From the NCBI GenBank assembly GCA_964571235.1, contig CAZNAI010000004.1, positions 372,001-436,000 of the forward strand: a stretch of 64,000 nucleotides of DNA, written 5' to 3'. The stretch is from JACRAV01 sp964571235 (lineage in GTDB: Bacteria > Zixibacteria > MSB-5A5 > GN15 > FEB-12). A program made the translations under genes and the position numbers. Below the pieces are notes generated by a model. It was not told the origin of the DNA, did not search any database, and saw only the letters and a program-made list of their open reading frames with translations. Below are positions 8,901-17,085 of this stretch, piece after piece (position 1 is the first letter of the stretch; each line of letters starts with the position of its first letter).

Positions 8901-9590
8901 ATGCATCGACTTGTTGAAATTGTCATTCTTGTCTCGGCTGTTGTGACGACGGCGCAATCGTCGCGGGCGTTGTCGCTACACGAAGTAGTAGCAAGCAAGC
9001 TGATCGCGCGATATGCGCTTGATACGTCGACTAACAAAATTGAGGTCCTCAAATCGCAATTGCCCAACGATCAGGTTGATCCGACGCAAGTGACAATTCA
9101 GCCGCTCTTTCAACGTGAGCCGGTTGGTCTGGTGAGTGTGGTTGCCATTGTGACCGACTCAGCCGGCACAGTGCGCCGTGGACAATGCAATCTGCGCGTT
9201 CGCAAACTCGCCGAAGTAGCGGTGACCAAGAGCGCGATTAAGCTACATACGGAAATCAAGCCAGAACAATACGAATTCAAACTGATGGATGTGACCTCTT
9301 TGCGGGAGCAACCGCTCAGCTCGCCTGGCGCAATCCTCGGGAGCAGGACCAAACGCAATCTGGCCGCGGGCCAGATTCTGACAGCCGAGGCGATCGAAAC
9401 GGCGCCTGACATTGAAGTCGGGCGGGAGGTCACCATCACTTTTGCCGGCGAGGCATTTTCGATCACCACTCGCGGCCTGGCGCTTCAGCCGGGTCACGTT
9501 GGGGAAATGATCAAAGTGAAAAATGCGGTCTCCGGCAAAACAGTGGTCGCCCGGGTGACGGGTGATCGCGATGTCCATGTCGAGTTATAG
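8901..9590 (+). CDS. flgA: P-ring assembly chaperone FlgA
   Basis: The 229-residue protein begins with a signal peptide (MHRLVEIVILVSAVVTTAQS). Its C-terminal half is a SAF-type module: RTKRNLAAGQILTAEAIE, then GREVTITFAGEAFSITTRGL, and ends VKNAVSGKTVVARVTG, as in FlgA. FlgA is a periplasmic chaperone needed for FlgI to form the P ring. The ribosome site is weak. It is three bases from flgG and upstream of flgH and flgI. Confidence 0.93.
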   Translation: MHRLVEIVILVSAVVTTAQSSRALSLHEVVASKLIARYALDTSTNKIEVLKSQLPNDQVDPTQVTIQPLFQREPVGLVSVVAIVTDSAGTVRRGQCNLRVRKLAEVAVTKSAIKLHTEIKPEQYEFKLMDVTSLREQPLSSPGAILGSRTKRNLAAGQILTAEAIETAPDIEVGREVTITFAGEAFSITTRGLALQPGHVGEMIKVKNAVSGKTVVARVTGDRDVHVEL

Positions 9591-9611
9591 GAAACCAAAA
9601 GGATAGGATCC

Positions 9612-10199
9612 ATGAAACTCAGATTCATTCTCATCGTGCTGGCAATCCTTCTGCTGTTGCCCTTCGGGCTGAAACTGCGGAGTCAGGATTTCGGCCAAAG
9701 TCAGTCGCTTTTTACCGACAAGAAAGCGCACCAAGTGGGCGATCTGCTCACGGTGCTGATCTCTGAGCAAAGCAAAGCGACCAACCAGGTCGAGAACAAG
9801 ACCGAAAAGAGCACCAAGGCGAAGACCGAAGGCGGGCCGGGAATCGGCAAGCTGAAGTTTATCGGCCAGTTTGGTGTCGACGGCTCCAACCAGAATTCGT
9901 TTAACGGCAAGGGTGAAAACACCCGGCAGGGTGTGCTGATCGGAAAAATGTCGGTGACCGTGATTGGCCGGAAAGACAACGGCGACCTGATCATCGAAGG
10001 TCAGCGCATTGTGGCGATTTCCGGCGACCGTGAAACGATGACGCTCTCGGGCGTTGTCCGCCCCAAGGATATCACCGCCGACAACACGATCGAATCGTAT
10101 TTGATCGCCGACGCAGAAATCAGATACACCGGCAAAGGAAGTAGCAACACTGCTTCCCGCCCCGGATTTATCACTCGACTGCTTAACTGGATATTTTAA
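9612..10199 (+). CDS. flgH: Flagellar L-ring protein FlgH, lacking a lipobox cysteine
   Basis: The 195-residue protein matches FlgH through HQVGDLLTVLISEQSKATNQ near residue 39, GVLIGKMSVTVIGR near 102, and ADNTIESYLIADAEIRYTGK near the end. FlgH forms the outer-membrane L ring. In enterobacteria it is a lipoprotein with a Cys after the signal peptide. Here the N-terminus (KLRFILIVLAILLLLPFGL) is a normal export signal or membrane helix and the whole protein contains no Cys. Either the L ring is not lipid-anchored here or the signal is cleaved by a standard peptidase. Confidence 0.94.
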   Translation: MKLRFILIVLAILLLLPFGLKLRSQDFGQSQSLFTDKKAHQVGDLLTVLISEQSKATNQVENKTEKSTKAKTEGGPGIGKLKFIGQFGVDGSNQNSFNGKGENTRQGVLIGKMSVTVIGRKDNGDLIIEGQRIVAISGDRETMTLSGVVRPKDITADNTIESYLIADAEIRYTGKGSSNTASRPGFITRLLNWIF

Positions 10200-10211
10200 G
10201 GGAGGCCGACG

Positions 10212-11348
10212 ATGTACGCATTACTTCTATCTCGCCTCGCCACACCGATCGGCTACTGGATCGTATTGACACTCGCACTCTGGCTGGTGTCGCCGGTTTC
10301 AGCGTCGAAAGTGCGGATCAAAGATCTCGCCGAATTTCAGGATCAGCAGGAAATTGAACTGATTGGGTACGGACTGGTGATCGGACTTGATGGTACCGGC
10401 GACGGAGCCAACACACAGTTTACCACGACCTCACTTGCCAACATGATGGAACGGATGGGGCTTTCTGTCGATCCGGCCAAACTGAAAGTGAAGAATGTCG
10501 CCGGTGTGATGGTGACTGGAAAGTTATCCAGCCAGCAGGTGACCGGATCGTATGTCGATGTGACGGTCTCGTCGATCGGCGATGCCAAGTCGCTTCAGGG
10601 CGGGACACTGCTTATCACGCCGCTATCCGGCGCCGACGGTATTGTTCGTGCCACCGCGCAAGGCGCTGTGTCAATTGGCGGATTTAATGTGCAGGTGGAC
10701 GAAGGAAACAAGATCGTCAATAACTACACGTTAGTTGGGCGAGTCCCCAATGGCGGCCGAGTCGTCCAAGCGGTGCCGCCGACCGAGGGCGCCGAGCGGC
10801 AGATCATGCTCAGCCTAAATCAGCCCGATCTTACCACCGCCCAGCGTTTGACCGACGCGATCAATATTGAGTATGGACTTACTTCTTACGTTGTCGACGG
10901 CGGCACGATTCGACTCGAAATCCCGGACAGTTTGGGCGACCCGACCATTCGTTCGCGGTTTCTTGCTGATGTCGGCATGATGGAGATTATTCCCGACAGC
11001 AAAGCGCGGGTAGTCATCAACGAACGAACCGGTACCATCGTGTCGGGCGAGCATGTGATGATCGACCCGGTGGCGATAGCTTCGGGGAATATCACCGTCA
11101 ATATTCAGTCACGACCAATCATATCTCAGCCGGAGGCGTTCAGCCAAGGGGAGACAGTGGTAACCAGCGAACCGACCATCAGCGTGTCACAGGAAAAGGC
11201 ACGGGTGGTTGAACTGGGCGGATGCGTCCAGTTATCGCAGGTTGCCGATGCACTCAACCGGATTGGAGCGGCTCCGCGCGATATTATTGCCATCTTCCAG
11301 GCCCTAAAACAAGCGGGCGCACTCCGCGCTGAGTTGGTAATACTCTGA
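10212..11348 (+). CDS. flgI: Flagellar P-ring protein FlgI
   Basis: The 378-residue protein has typical length. A signal peptide ends near residue 35 (LWLVSPVSAS). Mature motifs include QQEIELIGYGLVIGLDGTGD, GTLLITPLSGADG, ARVVINERTGTIVSGEHV and the C-terminal LGGCVQLSQVADALNRIGA. FlgI subunits form the periplasmic P ring around the distal rod. A strong GGAGG precedes the ATG. The stop overlaps the flgJ start in TGATG. Confidence 0.97.
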   Translation: MYALLLSRLATPIGYWIVLTLALWLVSPVSASKVRIKDLAEFQDQQEIELIGYGLVIGLDGTGDGANTQFTTTSLANMMERMGLSVDPAKLKVKNVAGVMVTGKLSSQQVTGSYVDVTVSSIGDAKSLQGGTLLITPLSGADGIVRATAQGAVSIGGFNVQVDEGNKIVNNYTLVGRVPNGGRVVQAVPPTEGAERQIMLSLNQPDLTTAQRLTDAINIEYGLTSYVVDGGTIRLEIPDSLGDPTIRSRFLADVGMMEIIPDSKARVVINERTGTIVSGEHVMIDPVAIASGNITVNIQSRPIISQPEAFSQGETVVTSEPTISVSQEKARVVELGGCVQLSQVADALNRIGAAPRDIIAIFQALKQAGALRAELVIL

Positions 11349-12295
11349 TGTCTGAGATTTTCCCGACATCCGGAGCGCCGCCGACCGATCTGGATCGGCT
11401 CCGTACATCCCAACCTGCCACACTCGACGCCGAAAAAGCTCGGCTGAAAAAGACGACCAAGGAATTTGAGTCGTTCTTTCTCTATTACATGCTCAAAACG
11501 ATGCGTGAGACCCTGACCAGCGACGCGACCGCCAAAGATGCCCCACTCGGCGGGAGTATGGGCAAAGACACGTACCAACAGATGTTCGACATGGAAATCT
11601 CTCGGCAGATGGTGCGCGGTGGAAATAGGTCGCTTTCGGAGATGCTGTACAAGTCGATGGAAAAACTGGTCGTGGCGCGATACAAGGCGACCGAAACCGG
11701 AAACGCTAACCCGGTATTCGGCCCGACCAAACCAGATGAAGCTAAAACTTCGCCGATCGATCTACATCCAGCAAATCAACCTGTCCAAATGCAGGAGAGC
11801 TTGCATCTGAAGGCAATCAAGCAACCAAACAAGCCAATCTTTGCACCAATTGCCTCTCGTAGAACAATCACAGTGACCGATCCAATCAACTCCCGCTTCG
11901 GGAAGATTATCTCACAGGCGGCACAGGAGACGAACCTAAAGCCGTCGCTCATCCACTCGGTTATCAAGGCCGAGTCAGGCGGGGACCCATACGCAGTGTC
12001 CGGCGCCGGCGCCAAGGGACTGATGCAACTGGCCGACTCCACAGCCCGCGACATGGGTGTGCGCAATCCGTTCGATCCCAAAGCCAATGTGATGGGTGGC
12101 GCCAAGTATTTGCGATCACTCATGGACAAATACAAAGGAAATCTGCGTCTGGCGCTGGCGGCCTACAATGCGGGGCCGGGGACAGTCGAAAAACATGGCG
12201 GTGTGCCGCCCTTTAAAGAGACCCACGACTATATCCAGCGAGTCACCACCTACCTGCGCGATTCAACCGGCAAGGGAGATGGGCCGCTAAAGTGA
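11348..12295 (+). CDS. flgJ: FlgJ rod-cap/rod-binding protein fused to a lytic transglycosylase domain
   Basis: The 315-residue protein has two parts. Residues about 25-110 match the rod-binding domain of FlgJ (TKEFESFFLYYMLKTMRETL and DMEISRQMVRGGNRSLSEML). A linker of roughly 70 residues leads to a lytic transglycosylase-like domain from about 180: LIHSVIKAESGGDPYAVSGA with the catalytic Glu in AESGG, then GLMQLADSTARDMGV and ALAAYNAGPGTVEKHGG. E. coli FlgJ instead carries a glucosaminidase domain. The protein should cut peptidoglycan for rod passage. Confidence 0.95.
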   Translation: MSEIFPTSGAPPTDLDRLRTSQPATLDAEKARLKKTTKEFESFFLYYMLKTMRETLTSDATAKDAPLGGSMGKDTYQQMFDMEISRQMVRGGNRSLSEMLYKSMEKLVVARYKATETGNANPVFGPTKPDEAKTSPIDLHPANQPVQMQESLHLKAIKQPNKPIFAPIASRRTITVTDPINSRFGKIISQAAQETNLKPSLIHSVIKAESGGDPYAVSGAGAKGLMQLADSTARDMGVRNPFDPKANVMGGAKYLRSLMDKYKGNLRLALAAYNAGPGTVEKHGGVPPFKETHDYIQRVTTYLRDSTGKGDGPLK

Positions 12296-12350
12296 GTGTG
12301 GGGATACGCCGATACAATGTGGGACAGGATGTTTCATTGAGTTATAGGAT

Positions 12351-12836
12351 ATGATTAACCAGTTGATCGACATCATCGGTCGCGAAGCGCGACTGTTCGA
12401 GTCATTTTTGCAATTACTCGAACAGCAAAGAACCGCGCTTGTAGCCAACGACCTGTCTGAACTCAATCGCATCACCCATCTGCAACAGACAGCTCTGGCG
12501 CAGAGTTACGAGCTGGATACCGAGCGCAATCGCATCGTGGCGCAAATCAAGGCCGAGAAACGCTTCGACGGCGACCTGACCATTTCGCGCATTATCGCAC
12601 TTGCCAATTCCGAACAGGCGAGCCGTCTTACCGAACTGCGCGAGTTACTCTTGTCACTGAATGACCGCATTCTCGAAATTCGCAATTCCAATGCTTTTCT
12701 TATAAACGAATCCCGCTCGCTCATTGCGCGCACCATGACTATGCTCTCGCGAAGTAAACAACCGGGCAGTAACTACACCCGCGAGGCCGGCCATGACGAG
12801 CGGTCTGATGCTGTAGTGCTGGACAGGAGGATCTGA
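12351..12836 (+). CDS. flgN: FlgN-type chaperone for hook-filament junction proteins
   Basis: The 161-residue protein is all helical: QLIDIIGREARLFESFLQLL at the N-terminus, then a long charged helix and RELLLSLNDRILEIRNSNAF. This matches the FlgN family, cytoplasmic chaperones for FlgK and FlgL. It sits immediately before flgK, and its stop overlaps the flgK start in TGATG. A second FlgN-like gene lies at 26686. The two may serve different late substrates. Confidence 0.85.
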   Translation: MINQLIDIIGREARLFESFLQLLEQQRTALVANDLSELNRITHLQQTALAQSYELDTERNRIVAQIKAEKRFDGDLTISRIIALANSEQASRLTELRELLLSLNDRILEIRNSNAFLINESRSLIARTMTMLSRSKQPGSNYTREAGHDERSDAVVLDRRI

Positions 12837-14230
12837 TGCCGGGACTTTTTTCTGCCATAGAATCAGGCAAGCGGGCTCTTTTGACCAATCAGGCGGTCCT
12901 GCAGACAGTCGGACAGAATATTGCCAATGTCAATACGCCGGGATACCGCCGTCAACGCGTGAATATCGGCGCCACCGCGCCGGAGACTATCGCTCAGGGG
13001 ATGCTCGGCACCGGTATTCAGGTGGAAAGTATTCGCCAAGTCCGCGATTTGTTTTTGGGTCAGCAGGAACGCGACGCCACCAAGTCGCTCGGGCAGTGGT
13101 CGTACAAAGAAAAAGCACTTTCAGAAATTGAATCGGTTTATAACGAGCCGCAGGACAATTCTATGTCCCAACTGCTGACCGAATTCTGGGATTCCTGGTC
13201 GGAACTAGCCACTAATTCCGATTCGATCTCCGGACGCAAAGCAGTAGTCGCTTCGGCTGGCCGTCTCATTTCCGGCTTCCAGCAGTTGTCGAAAAAGATG
13301 ACTGATCTTCGCGACGCCGCCAACGGCGAAGTGAATTCGATGGTCTCAGATATCAATGAAATGACCGGCGAAATTGCCCGGATCAACCAGCAGATTGCGC
13401 GTGCCGAACTTGACGGCACCAGCGCCAACGATCTGCGCGACGCCCGCGACCGGGTGATACAGGACCTGGCGCAACTGGTCGATGTCCGGACAATCGACAA
13501 GCCCGATGGTAGCACCTCAGTGTTGATGGGCGCGATGACTTTGGTCGACGGCCCCCAGAACATGAAGATTGATTACGAGTCGGAAAATATGAACGGCGTG
13601 AATACTTCGCGCATCGTCTGGTCCGGCACCGATATGCGTTTGACCAATCTTGGTGGCAAGCTGGCTGGCCTGACCGAAACGCGCGATAAGATCCTGCCGA
13701 AACAAATATCCGATATCGATGCGCTAGCCCGCACGATTATCGAGCAGGTCAACTCACTTCACCGGGCGGGATACGGCATGAACGGCACTACCAATGTGGC
13801 GTTTTTCGATACGACCGCGCTGACGGCCGCCACCATGCGCCTGAATTCCGAGGTCGCTCTCGATCCGAGCAGAGTTGCGGCTTCGGCGAGCGCCACCGGC
13901 GATAACAACATTGCGCTTTCGATGTCGGAACTTCGTTTGGCTCGGGTGATGTCAAACGGCACAAGCACGATCAACGACTACTATGACGCCGTGGTCGCGA
14001 ATGCCGGTCTGATGTCAAAAGAAGCGACTACCACTGCCGCAAATTATGAATTGTTGGTTCAACAGATAAACAATGCCCGCCAGTCAGTCGAGGGAGTCAA
14101 CCTCGACGAGGAGATGACCAACTTGGTCAAGTATCAGCACGCGTACGATGCCTCGGCGCGTGTCATCACCGCCATGGATCAGGCGCTCGATACGGTCATC
14201 AGTGGCATGGGGATTGTAGGACGTATTTAA
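12836..14230 (+). CDS. flgK: Hook-filament junction protein FlgK
   Basis: The 464-residue protein starts behind an AGGAGG site. The N-terminal D0/D1 motif is VGQNIANVNTPGYRRQRV near residue 26. The C-terminal motif is EEMTNLVKYQHAYDASARVI, followed by the helix ending DTVISGMGIVGRI. FlgK is the first junction protein between hook and filament. It is shorter than the 547-residue E. coli protein, consistent with a smaller outer domain. It is followed by csrA and flgL. Confidence 0.96.
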   Translation: MPGLFSAIESGKRALLTNQAVLQTVGQNIANVNTPGYRRQRVNIGATAPETIAQGMLGTGIQVESIRQVRDLFLGQQERDATKSLGQWSYKEKALSEIESVYNEPQDNSMSQLLTEFWDSWSELATNSDSISGRKAVVASAGRLISGFQQLSKKMTDLRDAANGEVNSMVSDINEMTGEIARINQQIARAELDGTSANDLRDARDRVIQDLAQLVDVRTIDKPDGSTSVLMGAMTLVDGPQNMKIDYESENMNGVNTSRIVWSGTDMRLTNLGGKLAGLTETRDKILPKQISDIDALARTIIEQVNSLHRAGYGMNGTTNVAFFDTTALTAATMRLNSEVALDPSRVAASASATGDNNIALSMSELRLARVMSNGTSTINDYYDAVVANAGLMSKEATTTAANYELLVQQINNARQSVEGVNLDEEMTNLVKYQHAYDASARVITAMDQALDTVISGMGIVGRI

Positions 14231-14275
14231 GTAACAGCCGCTTAAGGGCGGCATAGCGACACCAGGGAGGGTGCA

Positions 14276-14614
14276 GTGCTGATTTTAACACGGAAGTTGG
14301 GCGAATCGATTGCCATTGGCGATCAGATTCGTATCTCCGTACTCGGAATTCGGGGCCGTCAGGTCCGGCTGGGCATCGATGCGCCGTCGGATGTGATCGT
14401 GCACCGTGAGGAGATCTACCTGAAGATTCAGGCGGAGAACCGGAAGGCCTCCGGTTCGATCGCCGACGATTTGATGGGTATGGTGAAGATGATCAAAGGA
14501 AAGATCAGCGGTGATGATCCGCAGAAGCCGACCATTGAATACAAAGACGGCGACCCCCAGCGGCCGCAGTCGCGTAGGCCTAACAAGCCACACGGTCCCA
14601 ATGGAGGGGAATAG
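14276..14614 (+). CDS. csrA: Translational regulator CsrA with an extended C-terminal tail
   Basis: The GTG at 14276 follows a GGAGG site. The first 50 residues are a clear CsrA: LILTRKLGESIAIGDQI, VRLGIDAPSDVIVHREEIY, with Arg44 of the RNA-binding face. CsrA dimers bind GGA loops in mRNA leaders and block ribosome access. The total length of 112 residues exceeds the usual 60-80; the extra tail is charged and ends in a Pro/Arg/Lys/Asn-rich segment (RPQSRRPNKPHGPNGGE). The gene lies between flgK and flgL, with fliW two genes on and flagellin further downstream, which fits the CsrA-FliW control circuit. Confidence 0.96.
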   Translation: MLILTRKLGESIAIGDQIRISVLGIRGRQVRLGIDAPSDVIVHREEIYLKIQAENRKASGSIADDLMGMVKMIKGKISGDDPQKPTIEYKDGDPQRPQSRRPNKPHGPNGGE

Positions 14615-16537
14615 GTGCGCGTAACGAACAGCATGATGGCGAACTCGGTGGTGCTCAATACTCAACGGGCGCTCCGTCGCTTTTCCGATCTGCAGACGCA
14701 GATGTCGTCTAACCGGCGGATTAACAAGCCGTCTGATGACCCATCGGGCACACTGCGCGATCTGGGGTACCGGACCGAAATCGCAAACATCGTGCAGTAT
14801 CAGAAGAATATCAGCCGCGCACAGTCGTGGGTGCAGACCTACGACAACATCACCGCCGACATGAAAGATGTGATGACGACGGTCAAAGAGATCGCTATTG
14901 CGGCATCGAACGGCGACTACGACGACAACGCCCGTGCCGGATCGGCGACCGAAATTCAGTCGGCAATCGACCATTTCCTGCAACTTGCCAATACACAACT
15001 TGAAAATAGATATGTGCTGTCCGGCAACATGACGCAAACCAAGCCGTTTGCTCGTGCGGCCAATGGCTTTTCATATGCAGGTGACACCGGGCAAATCGAA
15101 TTTGAGGTCTCCGGGCGGCTTCGCCAGTCGGTGAATCTGCCGGGGCAGAACCTGCTCCTGACGCAGGTAAATTTGATTGGGAAAGACAGCGATTTGAACA
15201 ACGCCGTATTACCCACGACACTGCTCGCGGATTTACATAATGGCGACGGAATCACGGGTACTCCGCCGACAATCGTCATCAGCGACCAGAATATGGGACT
15301 CAATGTGACCGTTGATCTGACTGGTGCAGTTACCGTGGCCGATGTCCTCTCAATGATCAACACCCAATTGACCGCCGGCGGAATCACCAACCTGACCGCC
15401 GGAATTTCGACTACCGGCAACGCCATTGTTCTCGATGCAACTCCCAATGGATTGATCACCGGCTTGACCTCCGTAGCGAATCTGAACGACGGCAACGGTG
15501 TTGACCTTATCCCCGGGATATTCAGAGTTTCCAACGGCGTTGGGATCGACGTGGCTGTTGACTTGAGCGGCTCGACTACCGTAAACGACATCCTGAACAA
15601 ATTCAATGCCGCGATGACCAGCGCTGGTGTCAACAATGTGTCTATGTCGATTGACCCGGGAGGCACCGCGCTCCGCATCGCGGACACCAACGGCGTTCCG
15701 CTTGGACTGAGCATTACCGATTTGTCTTCAAACGAATTAACAGCGGCCGATCTTGGCATAGTCGGCTCGGTGAGCCCGAATCTGGTCGGAAGCGCACTAT
15801 CACCAAAGGCGGCGTTCGATGTAGCCGAAACGACCGGAAGCATCGCTCATGATCTGGGAATATTTGGTTCTTTCTCTGTCGACTTCATTGGAAGTGATCT
15901 CGATCCGACACTCAAGACGACTACGGCTGTTGCCTCATTGAAGAATGGGCTGGGCAGTGGATTCGGTCCGATTGCGCTAACACAAGGTGGAGCCAGTGTC
16001 ACAGTCGATCTGGGCGATCCGACCATCGTGACAGTGCAAGACCTGCTGGACAAATTTAATAATAGTGGTCTTCGCATTACCGCCAGCTTAAATGCGAGCG
16101 GTCGAGGTATTCAGATTGTTAATAACGACACCACTAAGTCGTTCACGGTCGAAGAGTCCGGCAACGGTCGTACAGCCAAGGATATGGGGATCTACGGATC
16201 AAGCGACATGATGGGGACACTCTTCGTTCTCACTAATGCACTTCGTAAGGATGATCAGGAAGGGGCGGGTATGCTCCTTGGGCAAGTCGACAATGCTATT
16301 CAGCATCTGATCGATTCACGAGCGGAGATCGGTACTCGAGGCAAGCGACTTGAAACATTGAGCTCGCGCCTTGATTCCCAAAAGCTGACCTCGACCCAGC
16401 GACTCTCAGAGATCGAAGACGCCGATCTGGCCGAGCTGGCCTCCGATCTGGCGGCCCACGAAGCAAGTTATCAGGCGGCGCTGATTTCAGCGGCGAAAAT
16501 TATTCAACCGACATTGATGGACTTTTTGAAGTTATAG
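14615..16537 (+). CDS. flgL: Hook-filament junction protein FlgL with inserted IN-motif repeats
   Basis: Translation appears to start at a GTG directly after the csrA stop, behind GGAGGGG; 640 residues, about twice the common FlgL length. The ends are flagellin-like: MRVTNSMMANSVVLNTQRAL with NKPSDDPSGTLRDL, and DLAELASDLAAHEASYQAAL at the C-terminus. The extra length is a middle insert (about 190-520) with at least three flagellin hook-IN type repeats, seen as VTVDLTGAVTVADVLSMIN, VAVDLSGSTTVNDILNKFN and VTVDLGDPTIVTVQDLLDKF. Adjacent FlgK has no such expansion. Confidence 0.93.
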   Translation: MRVTNSMMANSVVLNTQRALRRFSDLQTQMSSNRRINKPSDDPSGTLRDLGYRTEIANIVQYQKNISRAQSWVQTYDNITADMKDVMTTVKEIAIAASNGDYDDNARAGSATEIQSAIDHFLQLANTQLENRYVLSGNMTQTKPFARAANGFSYAGDTGQIEFEVSGRLRQSVNLPGQNLLLTQVNLIGKDSDLNNAVLPTTLLADLHNGDGITGTPPTIVISDQNMGLNVTVDLTGAVTVADVLSMINTQLTAGGITNLTAGISTTGNAIVLDATPNGLITGLTSVANLNDGNGVDLIPGIFRVSNGVGIDVAVDLSGSTTVNDILNKFNAAMTSAGVNNVSMSIDPGGTALRIADTNGVPLGLSITDLSSNELTAADLGIVGSVSPNLVGSALSPKAAFDVAETTGSIAHDLGIFGSFSVDFIGSDLDPTLKTTTAVASLKNGLGSGFGPIALTQGGASVTVDLGDPTIVTVQDLLDKFNNSGLRITASLNASGRGIQIVNNDTTKSFTVEESGNGRTAKDMGIYGSSDMMGTLFVLTNALRKDDQEGAGMLLGQVDNAIQHLIDSRAEIGTRGKRLETLSSRLDSQKLTSTQRLSEIEDADLAELASDLAAHEASYQAALISAAKIIQPTLMDFLKL

Positions 16538-16556
16538 AAAGATTCGGGGAAGCAGT

Positions 16557-17027
16557 ATGATTCTCTCAAGCTCACGCCTTGGACGTATCGAAGTACCGGA
16601 TGCCAAGGTTATCACAATGGCGCGGCCAATCCTGGGATTTGAACGGCTCACCGAATTCTGTCTGGTCGAGGTCGCCGCTATAGCGCCATTCATGTGGCTC
16701 CACTCGATCGAAGATCCAGCAGTGGCGTTTCTGGTGGTCAACCCGCTGGTCTTTTATCCGAACTATCGAATTGAAATCAATTCGCAGGAAATAGCCGAGC
16801 TTGAGCCGGGAGCGGGGGAGACCATCGAAACGTATGTTATCGCGACCGTTCCGACTGACTACCGGAAAATGTCGGTCAACTTGCAGGGGCCGATACTCAT
16901 TAATCCGATCAACAAACTCGCCAAACAGTTGGTGCTGGTCAATTCCGAATATCAGGTCAAACAATTCCTGATGCCGGCCGAAACGCCGCAGAAAACCGAA
17001 CGCCAGCGAGAACTCGTGGGCGCATAA
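16557..17027 (+). CDS. fliW: Flagellin-binding assembly factor FliW
   Basis: The 156-residue protein has FliW length and motifs: ITMARPILGFERLTEFCLVE, FMWLHSIEDPAVAFLVVNP and the later ILINPINKLAKQLVLVNSEY. FliW binds CsrA allosterically and relieves repression of flagellin translation; newly made flagellin competes for FliW. csrA lies two genes upstream and the flagellin gene about 4.6 kb downstream, so all three parts of the switch are in this locus. A GGGGAAG ribosome site precedes the ATG. Confidence 0.95.
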   Translation: MILSSSRLGRIEVPDAKVITMARPILGFERLTEFCLVEVAAIAPFMWLHSIEDPAVAFLVVNPLVFYPNYRIEINSQEIAELEPGAGETIETYVIATVPTDYRKMSVNLQGPILINPINKLAKQLVLVNSEYQVKQFLMPAETPQKTERQRELVGA

Positions 17028-17085
17028 TATTGCCGCGTGGCTCTTGTGTAGAGCTGTTCCAGCAATGAGAAATAGGAAGTTCTCA

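Noticed and set aside
17044..17085. Upstream TTG start for the TPR-GT4 gene
   Set aside because: The ATG at 17086 has a proper AGGAAG site. The extra 14 residues look non-coding.
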